DNA from: Pseudonocardia sp. CNS-004
Lineage (GTDB): Bacteria > Actinomycetota > Actinomycetes > Mycobacteriales > Pseudonocardiaceae
Assembly: GCA_001942185.1 (NCBI GenBank)
Contig: MKJV01000123.1
Location: forward strand, 62,001-126,000
Reading direction: 5' to 3'
Length of the DNA: 64,000 bases
Each line of letters opens with the position of its first letter. The first letter of the stretch is position 1. Position numbers and translations under genes: made by a program. The notes under the pieces are model-generated. The model was not told the origin of the DNA. It saw only the letters and a program-made list of their open reading frames with translations, and did not search any database. This document shows, one piece after another, positions 38,104 through 47,465 of this stretch.

Positions 38104-38924
38104 CCGGGTCAGCGACGCGGAGGGTCTTCGCCCTCCGGTACGCCTACCGGACCGCGTCGGTCCGCGGGGAGCACTTCTACGGCCATCCGGTCGGATGCCT
38201 CGACCCGTGGCCCATCGACTACTTCACCTGGGTCGTCCTCGACGACGACCGCACCGTCGTCGTCGACGCCGGGTTCACGCCGGACACAGCCGGGCGCCGG
38301 GGGGACCGGCCCTACCTCGCCACCCCGGTCGACCTGCTCCGCCGCCTCGGCCGCGAGCCCGGGGACGTCTCCGACGTCGTGCTGACGCACCTGCACTACG
38401 ACCACACCGGGTTCGTCGGCGCCTACCCCGCGGCGCGGGTCTGGCTACAGCGGCGCGAGCTCGAGTTCTGGTCCTCGCCCATGGCCGGCCGGGGCGGGTT
38501 CTCGCACCTGCTCGACGCCGACGACCTCGCCACGGTCCGCAGGCTGGTCGACGACGGCCGCGCCGAGGTCGTCGACGGTGACGCCGTCCTCGCCCCCGGC
38601 GTCGGTCTGCACCTGGTCGGCGGGCACACGCCGGGGACGCAGGTGGTGCGCGTGGACACCGGCGACGGTGTGGTGGTGCTCGCGTCGGACGCGAGCCACT
38701 TCTACGCCAACCTCGGCGAGGACCGGCCCTACGGCGTGGTGTGCGACCTGCCCGACATGTACCGCGCCTTCGATCGACTGCGCGACCTGGCCGGGCCGGG
38801 CGGCGTCGTCGTGCCCGGGCACGACCCCCGCGTCACGCAGCGGTACCCCGCCGTGGCCGGCACCGCCGACCTCGTCCACGACCTCACCGCGCCCCGTCGG
38901 CGCCACTTCCCGAAGGAGAGCCGC
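38100..38924 (+). CDS. MBL-fold metallohydrolase, N-acyl homoserine lactonase-like
   Basis: This metallo-beta-lactamase-fold hydrolase has TVVVDAGFTP, the metal motif THLHYDHTG (HxHxDH), VGGHTPGTQ, ASDASHFY and VVPGHDP. It resembles the lactonase (AiiA/AttM) branch and could open a lactone intermediate. GTG 38100 overlaps the previous stop (GTGA). The frame has no stop before the next gene and runs on into the FAD dehydrogenase. Either the two are fused, or one base is missing near 38900; in that case the protein would end at 38944 (281 residues, overlapping the next start by 20 bases). The end given is the base before the next start codon. Confidence 0.75.
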
Positions 38925-40390
38925 ATGCCCGAGTCCAGCGCTGACGTCGTCGTCGTCGGAGGCGGCAACGCCGGGTTCTCGGCGGCGCACGCGGCCGCCG
39001 AGCGCGGGCGACGGGTTGTGCTGCTCGAGCGTGGCACCCCGGAGACGGCCGGCGGGAACTCCTTCTACACCGCAGGGGCCACCCGCATCGCGCACGGCGG
39101 GCTGGACGACCTGCGCGACGTCGTCGAGCCGGACGAGCGGCACGCGGTGACGGAGGTCCCGCCGTACAGCCGTGAGGAGTACCGCGCCGACCTCGAGCGT
39201 GTCACCGAGGGCCGGACCGACCCGGCCATGGCGCAGGTGCTGGTCACCGAGGCGGCCGACGGCGTGCGCTGGCTGCACGGGCTGGGTCTGCGGTACCGCC
39301 TCATGTACGAGCGCCAGGCCTACAGCCGTGCCGACGGGACGTACCTGTTCTGGGGCGGCCTGCACGTCGGCAACGTCGACGGCGGGGTGGGCCTGATCGC
39401 CGACCACACCCGCGTCGCGGACCGCCTCGGCGTGGAGGTCCGCTACGGCGCCGACGTGCGCCGCCTGCTCACCGCGTCGGACCGCGTGGCGGGCGTCGCG
39501 TACGCGGACGCGGGCGGCGAGCACGAGCTGCGGGCGGAGAGCGTGGTGATCGCCGCCGGCGGGTTCGAGGCCAACCCCGAGATGCGCGAGCGCCACCTCG
39601 GCACCGGCTGGGAGAACGCCAAGCTGCGGGGCACCCCGCACAACGACGGCACGATGATCGTCGCCGCGCTCGAGGTCGGAGCGGCCCGCGGCGGCGACTG
39701 GTCCACCGCGCACAGCGTGCAGTGGGACGCGTGCACGCCGCAGAACGAGTCGAACCGGGAGCTGACCAACCGGCTCACGCGGCAGAGCTATCCGCTGGGG
39801 ATCATCGTGAACCGCGACGGTGAGCGCTTCCTCGACGAGGGCGCCGACTTCCGCAACTACACCTACGCGAAGTACGGCCGGGCGATCCTCGCCCAGCCGG
39901 GCAGCATCGCCTACCAGGTCTTCGACGCGGCGCTGCGCCCCAGCCTGAGGCCGGAGGAGTACGAGATGCCGGGCATCAGCGAGGTGACCGCGGACTCGAT
40001 CCGCGAGCTCGGTGACCGGCTGGGGGTGGACGCGACCGGCTCGTGCACACCGTGGAGGAGTTCAACGCCGCGATCGCTCGCGACCGCCCGTTCGACCCCA
40101 CGGTCAAGGACGGCCGGCGCGCCGACGTCGTGCCGCCGAAGTCCCACTGGGCGGCGGCGCTGGAGACGCCTCCGTTCTACGCGTACCCGGTCACCTGTGG
40201 AATCACGTTCACCTTCGGGGGCCTCAAGGGTGATCTCGACGGGCGGGTGCTCCGCCCGGACGGCTCGCCGATCCCCGGGCTGTTCGTGTGCGGGGAGGCG
40301 CTCGGCGGCCTGTTCAGCGGGAACTACCCTGGCGGTTCGGGGCTCGCTGCGGGGATCGTGTTCGGTCGTCGTGCGGGCTCGGCTGCGTAG
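38925..40390 (+). CDS. FAD-dependent dehydrogenase, TcuA/fumarate-reductase flavoprotein type (one frameshift)
   Basis: This flavoprotein of about 488 residues has the FAD Rossmann motif VVVGGGNAGFSAAHAAAERG, GGNSFYTAGATR, VVIAAGGFEANPEMRERHLG and the C-terminal GGLFSGNYPGGSGLAAGIVFGR. It belongs to the tricarballylate dehydrogenase/succinate dehydrogenase flavoprotein-like family that desaturates carboxylates. ATG 38925 has a strong GAAGGAG upstream, supporting a separate gene despite the open frame from the metallohydrolase. One base is missing near 40038. Confidence 0.82.
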
Positions 40391-40433
40391 TGCAGGAGCG
40401 CCGCCCGTCAGCGGCCTGGGGAAGTGGGGGCTC

Positions 40434-41120
40434 ATGGCGACCGGCGTGTACGAGCGGATCCGCGAGGCGATCGTCAGTGGTGAGTTCGCCCCCGGGGAGT
40501 CGCTCGGTGAGGTCGCGCTCGCCCGCCGGTTCGGCACGAGCCGGACTCCGGTGCGCGAGGCCCTGCACCGGCTGGAGATCGAGGCGATCGTCGAGCCCAC
40601 CTCGCGCGGCGTCCGGGTCCGGCCTTCCTCGCCGGAGGAGATCCTCGACATCTACGAGGTGCGCATCACGCTCGAGAGCGCGGCCGCCAAGGCGGCCGCC
40701 GCCCGTGCGACGGAGTTCGATCGGGTGCGGCTGCGGGCCGCGCAGGACGCGATGGTCGCGACCGGCGACTCACCGGTCGAGCGGGCGAACGCCAACCGGG
40801 TCTTCCACGAGGCGATCTGGCAGGCGAGTCACAGCCCGACGCTCGTCGACCTGCTCCACCGGCTGAACGTCCACCTGATCCGGTACCCGAGCACCACGCT
40901 CGCCCACGGCGACCGCTGGGATGTCGTCCTGCGCGAGCACGAGGAGCTGCTGGCGGCCATCGAGCGCGGCGACGCCGAGGCCGCACTCCGCATCGCCGAG
41001 CAGCACATGACCGGCGCACGCGAGGTCCGGCTGCGGATGTACGCCGAGGCCGCCGTCCAGCCGCCGCGCAGGCCGCCGTCCGACCGGTCCGCGTCGTCCT
41101 CGACGGGCAGCAGTCGATGA
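40434..41120 (+). CDS. GntR family regulator, FCD (FadR) subfamily
   Basis: This intact 228-residue regulator has a GntR winged helix (VYERIREAIVSGEFAPGESL and FGTSRTPVREALHRLE) and an FCD all-helical ligand domain (ILDIYEVRITLESAAAKAAA, then FHEAIWQASHSP, with REHEELLAAIERGDAEAA supplying the metal-binding residues). It lies at the end of the MHS/ALDH operon, and FCD regulators usually sense the carboxylate catabolised by their operon. The palindrome at 33064-33083 is a suitable operator. Confidence 0.88.
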   Translation: MATGVYERIREAIVSGEFAPGESLGEVALARRFGTSRTPVREALHRLEIEAIVEPTSRGVRVRPSSPEEILDIYEVRITLESAAAKAAAARATEFDRVRLRAAQDAMVATGDSPVERANANRVFHEAIWQASHSPTLVDLLHRLNVHLIRYPSTTLAHGDRWDVVLREHEELLAAIERGDAEAALRIAEQHMTGAREVRLRMYAEAAVQPPRRPPSDRSASSSTGSSR

Positions 41121-41158
41121 GGCTCGTGCCTCGATCTCACCGAACACCGCGTCTCAGA

Positions 41159-41470
41159 TCACAGTTTCCAGGAATCTTCGAGTGCCTTCACGGCACAGTG
41201 ATGCGGAATGTGCTCGAGGCAACGCCGCAGCACGACAATCCGGAGGTGCTCGCACATGCTGTCGGTGAACCACGGGTCGTCGCGGACGCCCACCAGATCC
41301 AGGGTGTAGCAGTAGCCGGCGAGCCGTTCCCGCAGCGGGGCGGCCTCCGGACCCGCCAGGAGATCGACCGTGAACGGCGACACGTCCACGCAGATCGGAC
41401 CGCCCTCATGCTCGACGGCAACCAGCCGGTGCGGCGCGCTGACGAGGGCTGTCGTGGCGGTGTACCTCAT
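41159..41470 (-). CDS. Small hypothetical protein
   Basis: This 103-residue protein starts MRYTATTALVSAPHRLVAVE and contains two His/Cys-rich patches near the C-terminus (DSMCEHLRIVVLRRCLEHIP). ATG 41470 has an excellent GAGGAG ribosome binding site 7 bases upstream, so I believe it is a real gene. I recognise no family. It lies between the end of the GntR gene and the LacI gene and is transcribed away from its upstream region at 41471-41699, which holds no other gene. Confidence 0.55.
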   Translation of the reverse strand: MRYTATTALVSAPHRLVAVEHEGGPICVDVSPFTVDLLAGPEAAPLRERLAGYCYTLDLVGVRDDPWFTDSMCEHLRIVVLRRCLEHIPHHCAVKALEDSWKL

Positions 41471-41699
41471 TTTGCAGCTCCTCTCGGAAAAGGTGAGGGG
41501 GCATTGCGTGAACTGTCGATGCTCCGCGAGCTCGCTCGATCTGACTATCGACCTCGATGTTCGGTCGTTAGCGAACTCCGGTAGATCGCTACCTCATCGA
41601 GTGATACGTCACGGCTGTTCGGCAGGTTTCATCCTGTGGCGGATGCGACAGGAGATTCACTCCTCGATCCTCTGGCCACCCGTATCCGACAGCCGACGG

Positions 41700-42682
41700 T
41701 CAGGGCGCCGGCGTCGACTCGCGGACCTGCAGGGCGGGTGTGATGGCGATGCTGCGCGGGCCGTGTCCGGCCGGTTCGAGGAGCAGCCGGACGCACTCGT
41801 CCGCCATCGCGTCCCATGCTGGCGCACGGTGGTCAGGGGCGGGTCGGCGATCCCGGCGAAGGGGATGTCGTCGAATCCGGTGACGGCCACGTCGTCGGGT
41901 ACCCGCACGCCGGCCTTCCGCAGCGCGCGCAGGACCCCGAGCGCGATCGCGTCGTTGCCGCACACGATCCCGTCGACCGCGTCCAGTTCGACCCGCTCCG
42001 CCGCCGCGAGGCCCCATTCCACTTCGAATGCCCCCAGCAGCGGACCCTGTGCCGCGGTCAGGCCGTGCCGGCGTAGCGCCGCGTTCACGGCGTCGAGCCG
42101 GGCCCGCGCCGAGTAGTTCGTGAGTTCCGAGCTGACGAACACCAGCCGCCGCCTGCCTCTCGCCACCAAGTGGTCGACGACCTGCGCGAACCCGGCCGCG
42201 TCGTCGACACCCACCCAGTCGGTGAGCGCGCCGTCGACGCGGCGGTCCACCTGGATGATCGGCAGCTGCCCGACGAGCGCCGTCACCGCCGGAGCGCTCG
42301 CCGTGAGGTCGTACGGGCTGATGATCACGCCGTCGACCTGGCGTTCGACGAGCGCGCGCAGCCGTCGCGCCTCCACAGCGACGTCGCGCTGGGAGTCGCA
42401 GAGGAACAGCTCGAGGCCCTCGCGGGCCAGCCGGCGCTCGACGGCCTCCACGAGCGCGGGGAAGAACGGGTTGGAGATCTGCGGCACGAGCATGCCGATG
42501 GTGCCGGATTTCTGCGTGCGCAGCGCACGGGCGACGGCGTTGTAGCGGTAGCCCAGCTGCTCGGCGGCGGCCAGTACCTTGCGGGTCGACTCGGGCTGCA
42601 CGGCGCGCGAGCGCGACAGCACGCGGGACACGGTGGACGTGGACACCCCCGCGAGCTCGGCGACGTCGTGGATGGTGGCCAT
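41700..42682 (-). CDS. LacI family transcriptional regulator (one frameshift)
   Basis: This LacI/PurR-type repressor of about 327 residues has the HTH TIHDVAELAGVSTSTVSRVL followed by the hinge YRYNAVARALRTQKSGTIG, then a periplasmic-binding-protein-like domain (LVPQISNPFFPALVEAVE, VDGVIISPYD, GFDDIPFAGIADPPLTTVRQ). One base is missing near 41815; restoring it gives RQPWDAMADECVRLLLE and an end at 41700. It is divergent from the ribose-type importer, and two LacI-type operators lie between them. Confidence 0.85.
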
Positions 42683-42693
42683 GGCTCCCCGGC

Positions 42694-42709
42694 TGGTAAT
42701 CGTTTGCCA
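42694..42709. promoter_or_regulatory. LacI-type operator 1
   Basis: TGGTAATCGTTTGCCA matches the LacI/PurR-type pattern TGGCAA-N4-TTGCCA with one change in the left arm. It lies 12 bases upstream of the lacI-family start codon, so it may mediate autoregulation. It is 80 bases from the second operator. Confidence 0.65.
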
Positions 42710-42731
42710 GCATGTTAACTGCTGGTTTGCC

Positions 42732-42761
42732 TTGACGACACCAGGGATCTGCTCCTACTCT
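42732..42761 (+). promoter_or_regulatory. Promoter of the ribose-type ABC operon
   Basis: TTGACG (42732-42737) and TACTCT (42756-42761) are spaced by 18 bases. Operator 2 begins 13 bases after the -10 box, across the expected initiation region, so repressor binding would block initiation or early elongation. Confidence 0.5.
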
Positions 42762-42773
42762 CCGCCGCAATCC

Positions 42774-42789
42774 TGGCAATCGTTTGCCA
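42774..42789. promoter_or_regulatory. LacI-type operator 2
   Basis: TGGCAATCGTTTGCCA has perfect TGGCAA/TTGCCA arms around a TCGT centre. It lies just downstream of the putative -10 box and 20 bases before the ATG of the binding-protein gene. Confidence 0.75.
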
Positions 42790-42808
42790 AGCCCTCGATG
42801 GAGGCATC

Positions 42809-43795
42809 ATGCGAATCGCGCGTCTACGCACCGCGGCCGTCGGTGCGGCCGCGCTGGCCACGGCCGCGGCCCTGCTCGCGGGTTGCTCCCGCGACGACCA
42901 GCCCGAGGCGGGTGCGAGCGGTGCGGCTGCGTCGGACGGGGCGGTCAAGGTCGGGTTGGTCCAGATCAACCAGCAGGCGATCTTCTTCAACCAGATGAAC
43001 GAGGGCGCGCAGCAGGCGGCGGACGAGAGCGGGGTCGAGCTGACGATCTTCAATGCCAACGATGACCCGGTCCAGCAGAACCAGGCCGTGCAGAACTTCG
43101 TGCAGCAGGGCTTCGACGCCGTGATCGTGGTCGCCATCGACGTCGAGGGCATCAAGCCGGCGATCCAGCAGGCCGCGGGTGCCGGGCTGAAGGTGATCGC
43201 GGTCGACGCGATCGTCGACGACCCCGCGGTGAACGTCCAGGTGGGGGTGGACAACGCGGCGGCGGGCAAGCAGATCGGCGAGTTCGTCAACTCCTACGCC
43301 GAGGACAACGGCGTCCAGCCGAGCATCGGCGTGGTCGGCGCGCTGAACTCCTACATCCAGAACGTGCGCAAGGACAGCTTCGCCGAGACCGTCACCACGG
43401 CCGGCGCGCAGATCGTGCAGACCGTCGACGGCAAGAACACCCAGGAAGGCGCGGCCACGGCGGCCGAGAACCTGCTGACCGCGCAGCCGGGGATGAACAT
43501 CGTCTACGCGACCGGCGAACCCGCGCTGCTGGGCACCGTGGCCGCGGTGCAGTCGGGCGGTGCCGGGGACCGGGTCGAGGTGTTCGGCTGGGACCTCACA
43601 GAACAGGCCATCGCCGGCATCGACGCCGGGTTCGTCGCAGGTGTCGTGCAGCAGGACCCGAGGACGGAGGGCGTCGAGGCGGTCGAGGCCGCGAAGGCGC
43701 TGGTGGACGGCCAGCAGGTCGGTGAGCAGATCGACGTCCCGGTCACGATCGTCACGAAGGACAACGTGGCCCCGTACCGGCAGATCTTCGGCTGA
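42809..43795 (+). CDS. Sugar ABC transporter substrate-binding lipoprotein, RbsB-like
   Basis: This intact 328-residue type-I periplasmic binding protein has a signal peptide and lipobox LLAGC near residue 25. The domain pattern resembles ribose/galactose binders: INQQAIFFNQMNEGAQQAA, FDAVIVVAIDVEGIKPAIQQ and VGVDNAAAGKQIGEF. It delivers a sugar or nucleoside-like ligand to the importer that follows. It is the first gene of an apparent six-gene LacI-controlled operon. Confidence 0.88.
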   Translation: MRIARLRTAAVGAAALATAAALLAGCSRDDQPEAGASGAAASDGAVKVGLVQINQQAIFFNQMNEGAQQAADESGVELTIFNANDDPVQQNQAVQNFVQQGFDAVIVVAIDVEGIKPAIQQAAGAGLKVIAVDAIVDDPAVNVQVGVDNAAAGKQIGEFVNSYAEDNGVQPSIGVVGALNSYIQNVRKDSFAETVTTAGAQIVQTVDGKNTQEGAATAAENLLTAQPGMNIVYATGEPALLGTVAAVQSGGAGDRVEVFGWDLTEQAIAGIDAGFVAGVVQQDPRTEGVEAVEAAKALVDGQQVGEQIDVPVTIVTKDNVAPYRQIFG

Positions 43796-44589
43796 TGGCA
43801 GGGGAGTACCGCGTCGAGCTCGTCGACATCCGCAAGCGCTACGGGATGATCGACGCGCTGCGGGGCATCACGATCCGGGTCCGGCCGGGCGAGGTGCTCG
43901 GCCTGGTCGGCGACAACGCCGCGGGCAAGTCCACCGCCATGAAGATCCTCTCCGGGGCGGTGATCCCGGACTCCGGCGAGATCCGGGTGAACGGGGAGCG
44001 CGTCGCGTTCAGCACGCCGCGCGAGGCCCGCGACGCCGGGATCGGCATGGTCTACCAGGACCTGGCGCTGTGCGACGACCTCGACGTCGCGTCCAACCTG
44101 TTCCTCGGCCGGGAGCCCCGCGCCGGAGGCGGGATGTTCCTGGACAAGCGGCGGATGCACGCCGAGGCCCGCCGACAGCTCGACGCGCTCAACATTCGCA
44201 TCCCGTTGACGAACGTGCTCGTGCGCAACCTGTCCGGCGGCCAGCGGCAGGCGGTCGCGATCGCGCGTGCGGTGTCGTTCGACCCGCAGGTGCTGATCCT
44301 CGACGAGCCGACGGCGGCGCTCGCGGTCACCGAGGTGGAGACGGTGCTGGAGCTGATCCGCACGGTCTCCGCACGGGATGTCAGCGTCATCCTGATCACC
44401 CACCGGCTGCAGGACCTCTTCCGCGTGTGCGACCGGCTCACCGTGATGTACGAGGGCACCGTGCGAGCCGACCTCGACGCCGCGACGACCAGCCTCGACG
44501 AGCTCGTCGCGCAGATCGTCGGCCACGGGGAGGCGAGCGGGCCGGTGCCGGCCTGCGGGGGAGGCGCGCAGGGAGCGAGGAACGAGTGA
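43795..44589 (+). CDS. Sugar ABC transporter ATPase, single-domain RbsA/FrcA-like
   Basis: This 264-residue ATPase has Walker A GDNAAGKST, Q-loop VYQDLALCDDLDVASNLFLG (typical of sugar importers), signature LSGGQRQ, and Walker B VLILDEPTAAL followed by AVTEVE. It has one nucleotide-binding domain, unlike the double-domain RbsA, so it resembles the FrcA-type. ATG 43795 overlaps the binding-protein stop (TGATG). Confidence 0.88.
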   Translation: MAGEYRVELVDIRKRYGMIDALRGITIRVRPGEVLGLVGDNAAGKSTAMKILSGAVIPDSGEIRVNGERVAFSTPREARDAGIGMVYQDLALCDDLDVASNLFLGREPRAGGGMFLDKRRMHAEARRQLDALNIRIPLTNVLVRNLSGGQRQAVAIARAVSFDPQVLILDEPTAALAVTEVETVLELIRTVSARDVSVILITHRLQDLFRVCDRLTVMYEGTVRADLDAATTSLDELVAQIVGHGEASGPVPACGGGAQGARNE

Positions 44590-44666
44590 CCGAGCACCGG
44601 AGGAGCAGGACGGCACCTGAAGGGCCCGCGAGCAGCCGGAGCGGAGCGGAGGCGAAGGAGCAGAGC

Positions 44667-45662
44667 GTGATCACGAATGACCGGGTGGTGACCACGAGGT
44701 CGGCGCGGACCCACGCGTTCCTCGGCACCCACATCCAGACCGTCGCGATCGGCGCGATGCTGCTGGTGGTGCTCGTCGTGTTCGCGGCCACCGCCGACAC
44801 GTTCGGATCCGTCGAGAACGTGCTCAGCGTGCTGCGGCAGAACAGCCCCGCGCTGATCGTCGCGGTGTTGATGACGTTCGTGATCACGACTGGCGGCATC
44901 GACCTGTCCGTCGGTTCCGTGCTCGCGCTGTCGGGTGCGCTGCTCGGCATCCTGATCTCGGCGGGCATCGACCCGACGCTCTCGTTCCTCGCGGTGCTGC
45001 TGCTGGGCGCCGTGGTCGGGGCCGTGAACGGCTGGTTCTCCCACTACCAGGGGATTCCCGCGTTCATCGTCACGCTGGCGATGCTCGGGATCATCCGCGG
45101 CACCGCCCTGCGGGCCACCGACGGCTACTCGATCTCGATCCCGAAGGACAGCTGGGTCGGGTTCCTCGGCCAGGGGCGGATCGCGGGGGTCCCGGCCCAG
45201 GCGGTGATCGCGATCGTCGTCGCGGTCGTGGGCTGGGTGGTGTTCACCAAGACGCCGTTCGGCCAGTACGTCACGGGCCTGGGCAGCAACCGCGAATCGC
45301 TGCGGCGGGCGGGTGTCAACGTCCGGCTCGTCGGGTTCACTGTCTTCGTGCTTGTCGGGGTCGCGGCCGCGCTGGCAGGCGTGCTCGTGGCGATGCGGTT
45401 GGGCAGCGGTTCGGCCAACCAGGGCGTGAACTTCGAGCTCGCCGTCATCACGGCGGTGGTGCTCGGCGGCACCAACCTCTTCGGTGGGCGCGGGACGGTG
45501 CTCGGCACCGTGCTCGGCGTGCTGACGCTGGGTTTCATCGAGAACGGGCTCCAGCTCGCGCACGTCAGCCCGTTCTACGTGCAGATCGTGCAGGGCGCGA
45601 TCCTCCTCGCCGCGATCCTGGCCAACGCCAAGCTGTTCAGCCGGTTCACGGTGGCGAGATGA
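44667..45662 (+). CDS. Sugar ABC transporter permease, RbsC-like
   Basis: This permease of about 331 residues has 8-10 TM segments, the RbsC landmarks TGGIDLSVGSVLALSGALLG and FIVTLAMLGIIRG, and the loop LGSNRESLRRAGVNVR. I chose GTG 44667 because GAAGGAG lies 6 bases upstream. A GTG at 44586 overlapping the ATPase stop would add 27 polar residues and is the alternative. It completes the importer. Confidence 0.88.
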   Translation: MITNDRVVTTRSARTHAFLGTHIQTVAIGAMLLVVLVVFAATADTFGSVENVLSVLRQNSPALIVAVLMTFVITTGGIDLSVGSVLALSGALLGILISAGIDPTLSFLAVLLLGAVVGAVNGWFSHYQGIPAFIVTLAMLGIIRGTALRATDGYSISIPKDSWVGFLGQGRIAGVPAQAVIAIVVAVVGWVVFTKTPFGQYVTGLGSNRESLRRAGVNVRLVGFTVFVLVGVAAALAGVLVAMRLGSGSANQGVNFELAVITAVVLGGTNLFGGRGTVLGTVLGVLTLGFIENGLQLAHVSPFYVQIVQGAILLAAILANAKLFSRFTVAR

Positions 45663-46719
45663 CCGGGACGACCGGAACAGCAGTAATGACCGTGACCGGC
45701 CCGGTCGACGCCCGCGAACTGGGTGTCACGCTCATGCACGAGCACCTGCTCAACGACTGCTCGTCCTGCTGGAACCCGCCCGAGCCCGAGGACGTCGAGG
45801 GCGTCGAGATCGCGGATTCGCCGGTCCGGATGGAGTACCTCGGCCGGCTGCGCAACGACCCGTTCCTGTCACGCGACAACTGCCGGCTCGACGATGTCGG
45901 TACCGCGATCGCCGAGGCCCTCCGGTTCACGGCCGCGGGCGGCGCACGATCGTCGAGCAGACGTGCGCCGGTATCGGTCGGGACCCGCGCGGCCTGGTCC
46001 GCATCGCGGGTGCGACCGGGCTGAACGTCGTGATGGGCTGCGGGTTCTACCTGGAACCGAGCCACCCGGCGTCCGTGCGGGACATGAGCGTCGAAGCCGT
46101 GGCGGAGCACATCGAGCGGGAGGTCCGCGACGGTGTGGACGGCGTCCGCCCGGGGATCATCGGCGAGATCGGCGTCTCGGCGGCGTTCACCGCCGATGAG
46201 GAGAAGGTGCTGCGCGGGGCCGCACGAGCTCAGGCCCGCACCGGGCTGCCGCTCTCGGTGCACCTGCCGGGCTGGGAGCGGCACGGCCACCGCGTCCTCG
46301 ACGTCACGGCCGAGGAGGGAGCCGACCCGCACGCCATCGTGCTCTGCCACCTGAACCCCAGCCTCGATGACCGGGCGTACCAGCACTCCCTCGCCGAGCT
46401 CGGGGTCTGGCTCGAGTACGACATGGTCGGGCTGGAGTTCTACTTCGCCGACCAGGACGCGCAGTCTCCATCCGACGAGGAGAACGCGCACGCGGTGGCC
46501 GCGCTGATCGAGGCCGGGTACGGCGACCAGCTGCTGCTCTCCGGCGACGTCTTCATCAAGACCATGCTCGTGCGCTACGGCGGCTACGGGTACGACCACC
46601 TGCTCACGAGCTTCCCCGCCCGGCTGTTCCGTCACGGGGTCTCCCCGGGGGACGTCGAGCGGCTGCTCGTGCACAACCCGGCCGCTGTCTTCGCGGCCGC
46701 GAAAGGAGATCGGCGATGA
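45659..46719 (+). CDS. Phosphotriesterase-family hydrolase (one frameshift)
   Basis: This binuclear amidohydrolase of about 353 residues has GVTLMHEHLLND (HxH metal motif), SVHLPGWERHG and LCHLNPSLDD (two metal His), and LLSGDVFIKT with the catalytic Asp. IIGEIGVSAAF carries a Glu where phosphotriesterase has the carboxylated Lys, as in the Glu-bridged PHP/lactonase homologues. One base is missing near 45945. With a sugar importer and nucleoside hydrolase around it, lactone or ester hydrolysis is more likely than organophosphate degradation. Confidence 0.8.
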
Positions 46720-47465
46720 CGAGCGTGCTCGTCGCAGGCGAGTCATGGGTGAGCGAGGCGACGCACTACAAGGGCTTCGACGCGTTCACCTCGGTCACCT
46801 TCCACACCGGTATCGACCCGTTGCGCGACGCGCTCACCGGGGCGGGCATCGAGGTGACCCACATGCCGGCGCACGACGTGCCGGCGCGGTTCCCGTCGAG
46901 CGTCGAGGAGCTCGCGGCGTTCGACGTGGTGATCCTCTCCGACATCGGCGCCAACTCGATCCTCCTGCACCCCGACACCTGGATCGAGGGCAGGCGCAGG
47001 CCCAACCGCCTCGCCGTGCTCGCCGAGTGGGTCCGCGGGGGCGGCGGGCTCGCGATGGCGGGCGGGTACCTGAGCTTCCAGGGGTTCGAGGGCAAGGGCT
47101 TCTACCGCGGTACCGCGGTCGACGAGGTGCTCCCGAGCGTCATCTCCCCGTACGACGACCGCGTGGAGACCCCGGAAGGCGTCGACCCGAAGGTCGTCGA
47201 CGAGAGCCACGCCGTTGTGTCCGGGGTGGACGGTGAGTGGCCGTTCCTGCTCGGCTACAACCGCTTCGCCGTCAAGGACGACGCTCAGGTGCTCGCGGAG
47301 GTCGCGGGCGACCCGCTCCTGGCCGTGCGCGGGGTCGGACAGGGGCGGACCCTGGCCTGGGCGTCCGACATCGGGCCGCACTGGTGCCCGACCGAGTTCG
47401 TGGAGTGGCCGGGGTACGCCACGCTGTTCGGGAACGCCGTGCGCTGGTTGGCTCGCGAGTCGTGA
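46716..47465 (+). CDS. Glutamine amidotransferase-like (ThuA/DUF1355-type) protein
   Basis: This intact 249-residue class-I-glutamine-amidotransferase-fold protein starts TSVLVAGESWVSEATHYKGF. It contains FDVVILSDIGANSILLHPDT, GGGLAMAGGYLSFQGFEGKG and, near the end, LAWASDIGPHWCPTEF. No canonical nucleophile Cys in a GxCxG elbow is evident (the elbow reads MAGGYLS), so glutaminase activity is doubtful. ATG 46716 follows AAAGGAG and overlaps the previous stop by ATGA. Relatives sit in sugar-utilisation operons. Confidence 0.75.
   Translation: MTSVLVAGESWVSEATHYKGFDAFTSVTFHTGIDPLRDALTGAGIEVTHMPAHDVPARFPSSVEELAAFDVVILSDIGANSILLHPDTWIEGRRRPNRLAVLAEWVRGGGGLAMAGGYLSFQGFEGKGFYRGTAVDEVLPSVISPYDDRVETPEGVDPKVVDESHAVVSGVDGEWPFLLGYNRFAVKDDAQVLAEVAGDPLLAVRGVGQGRTLAWASDIGPHWCPTEFVEWPGYATLFGNAVRWLARES

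Noticed and set aside
45659-46719. Assignment as an organophosphate-degrading phosphotriesterase.
   Set aside because: The bridging residue is Glu rather than carboxylated Lys and the context is sugar/nucleoside uptake, so a lactonase-like activity is more likely.
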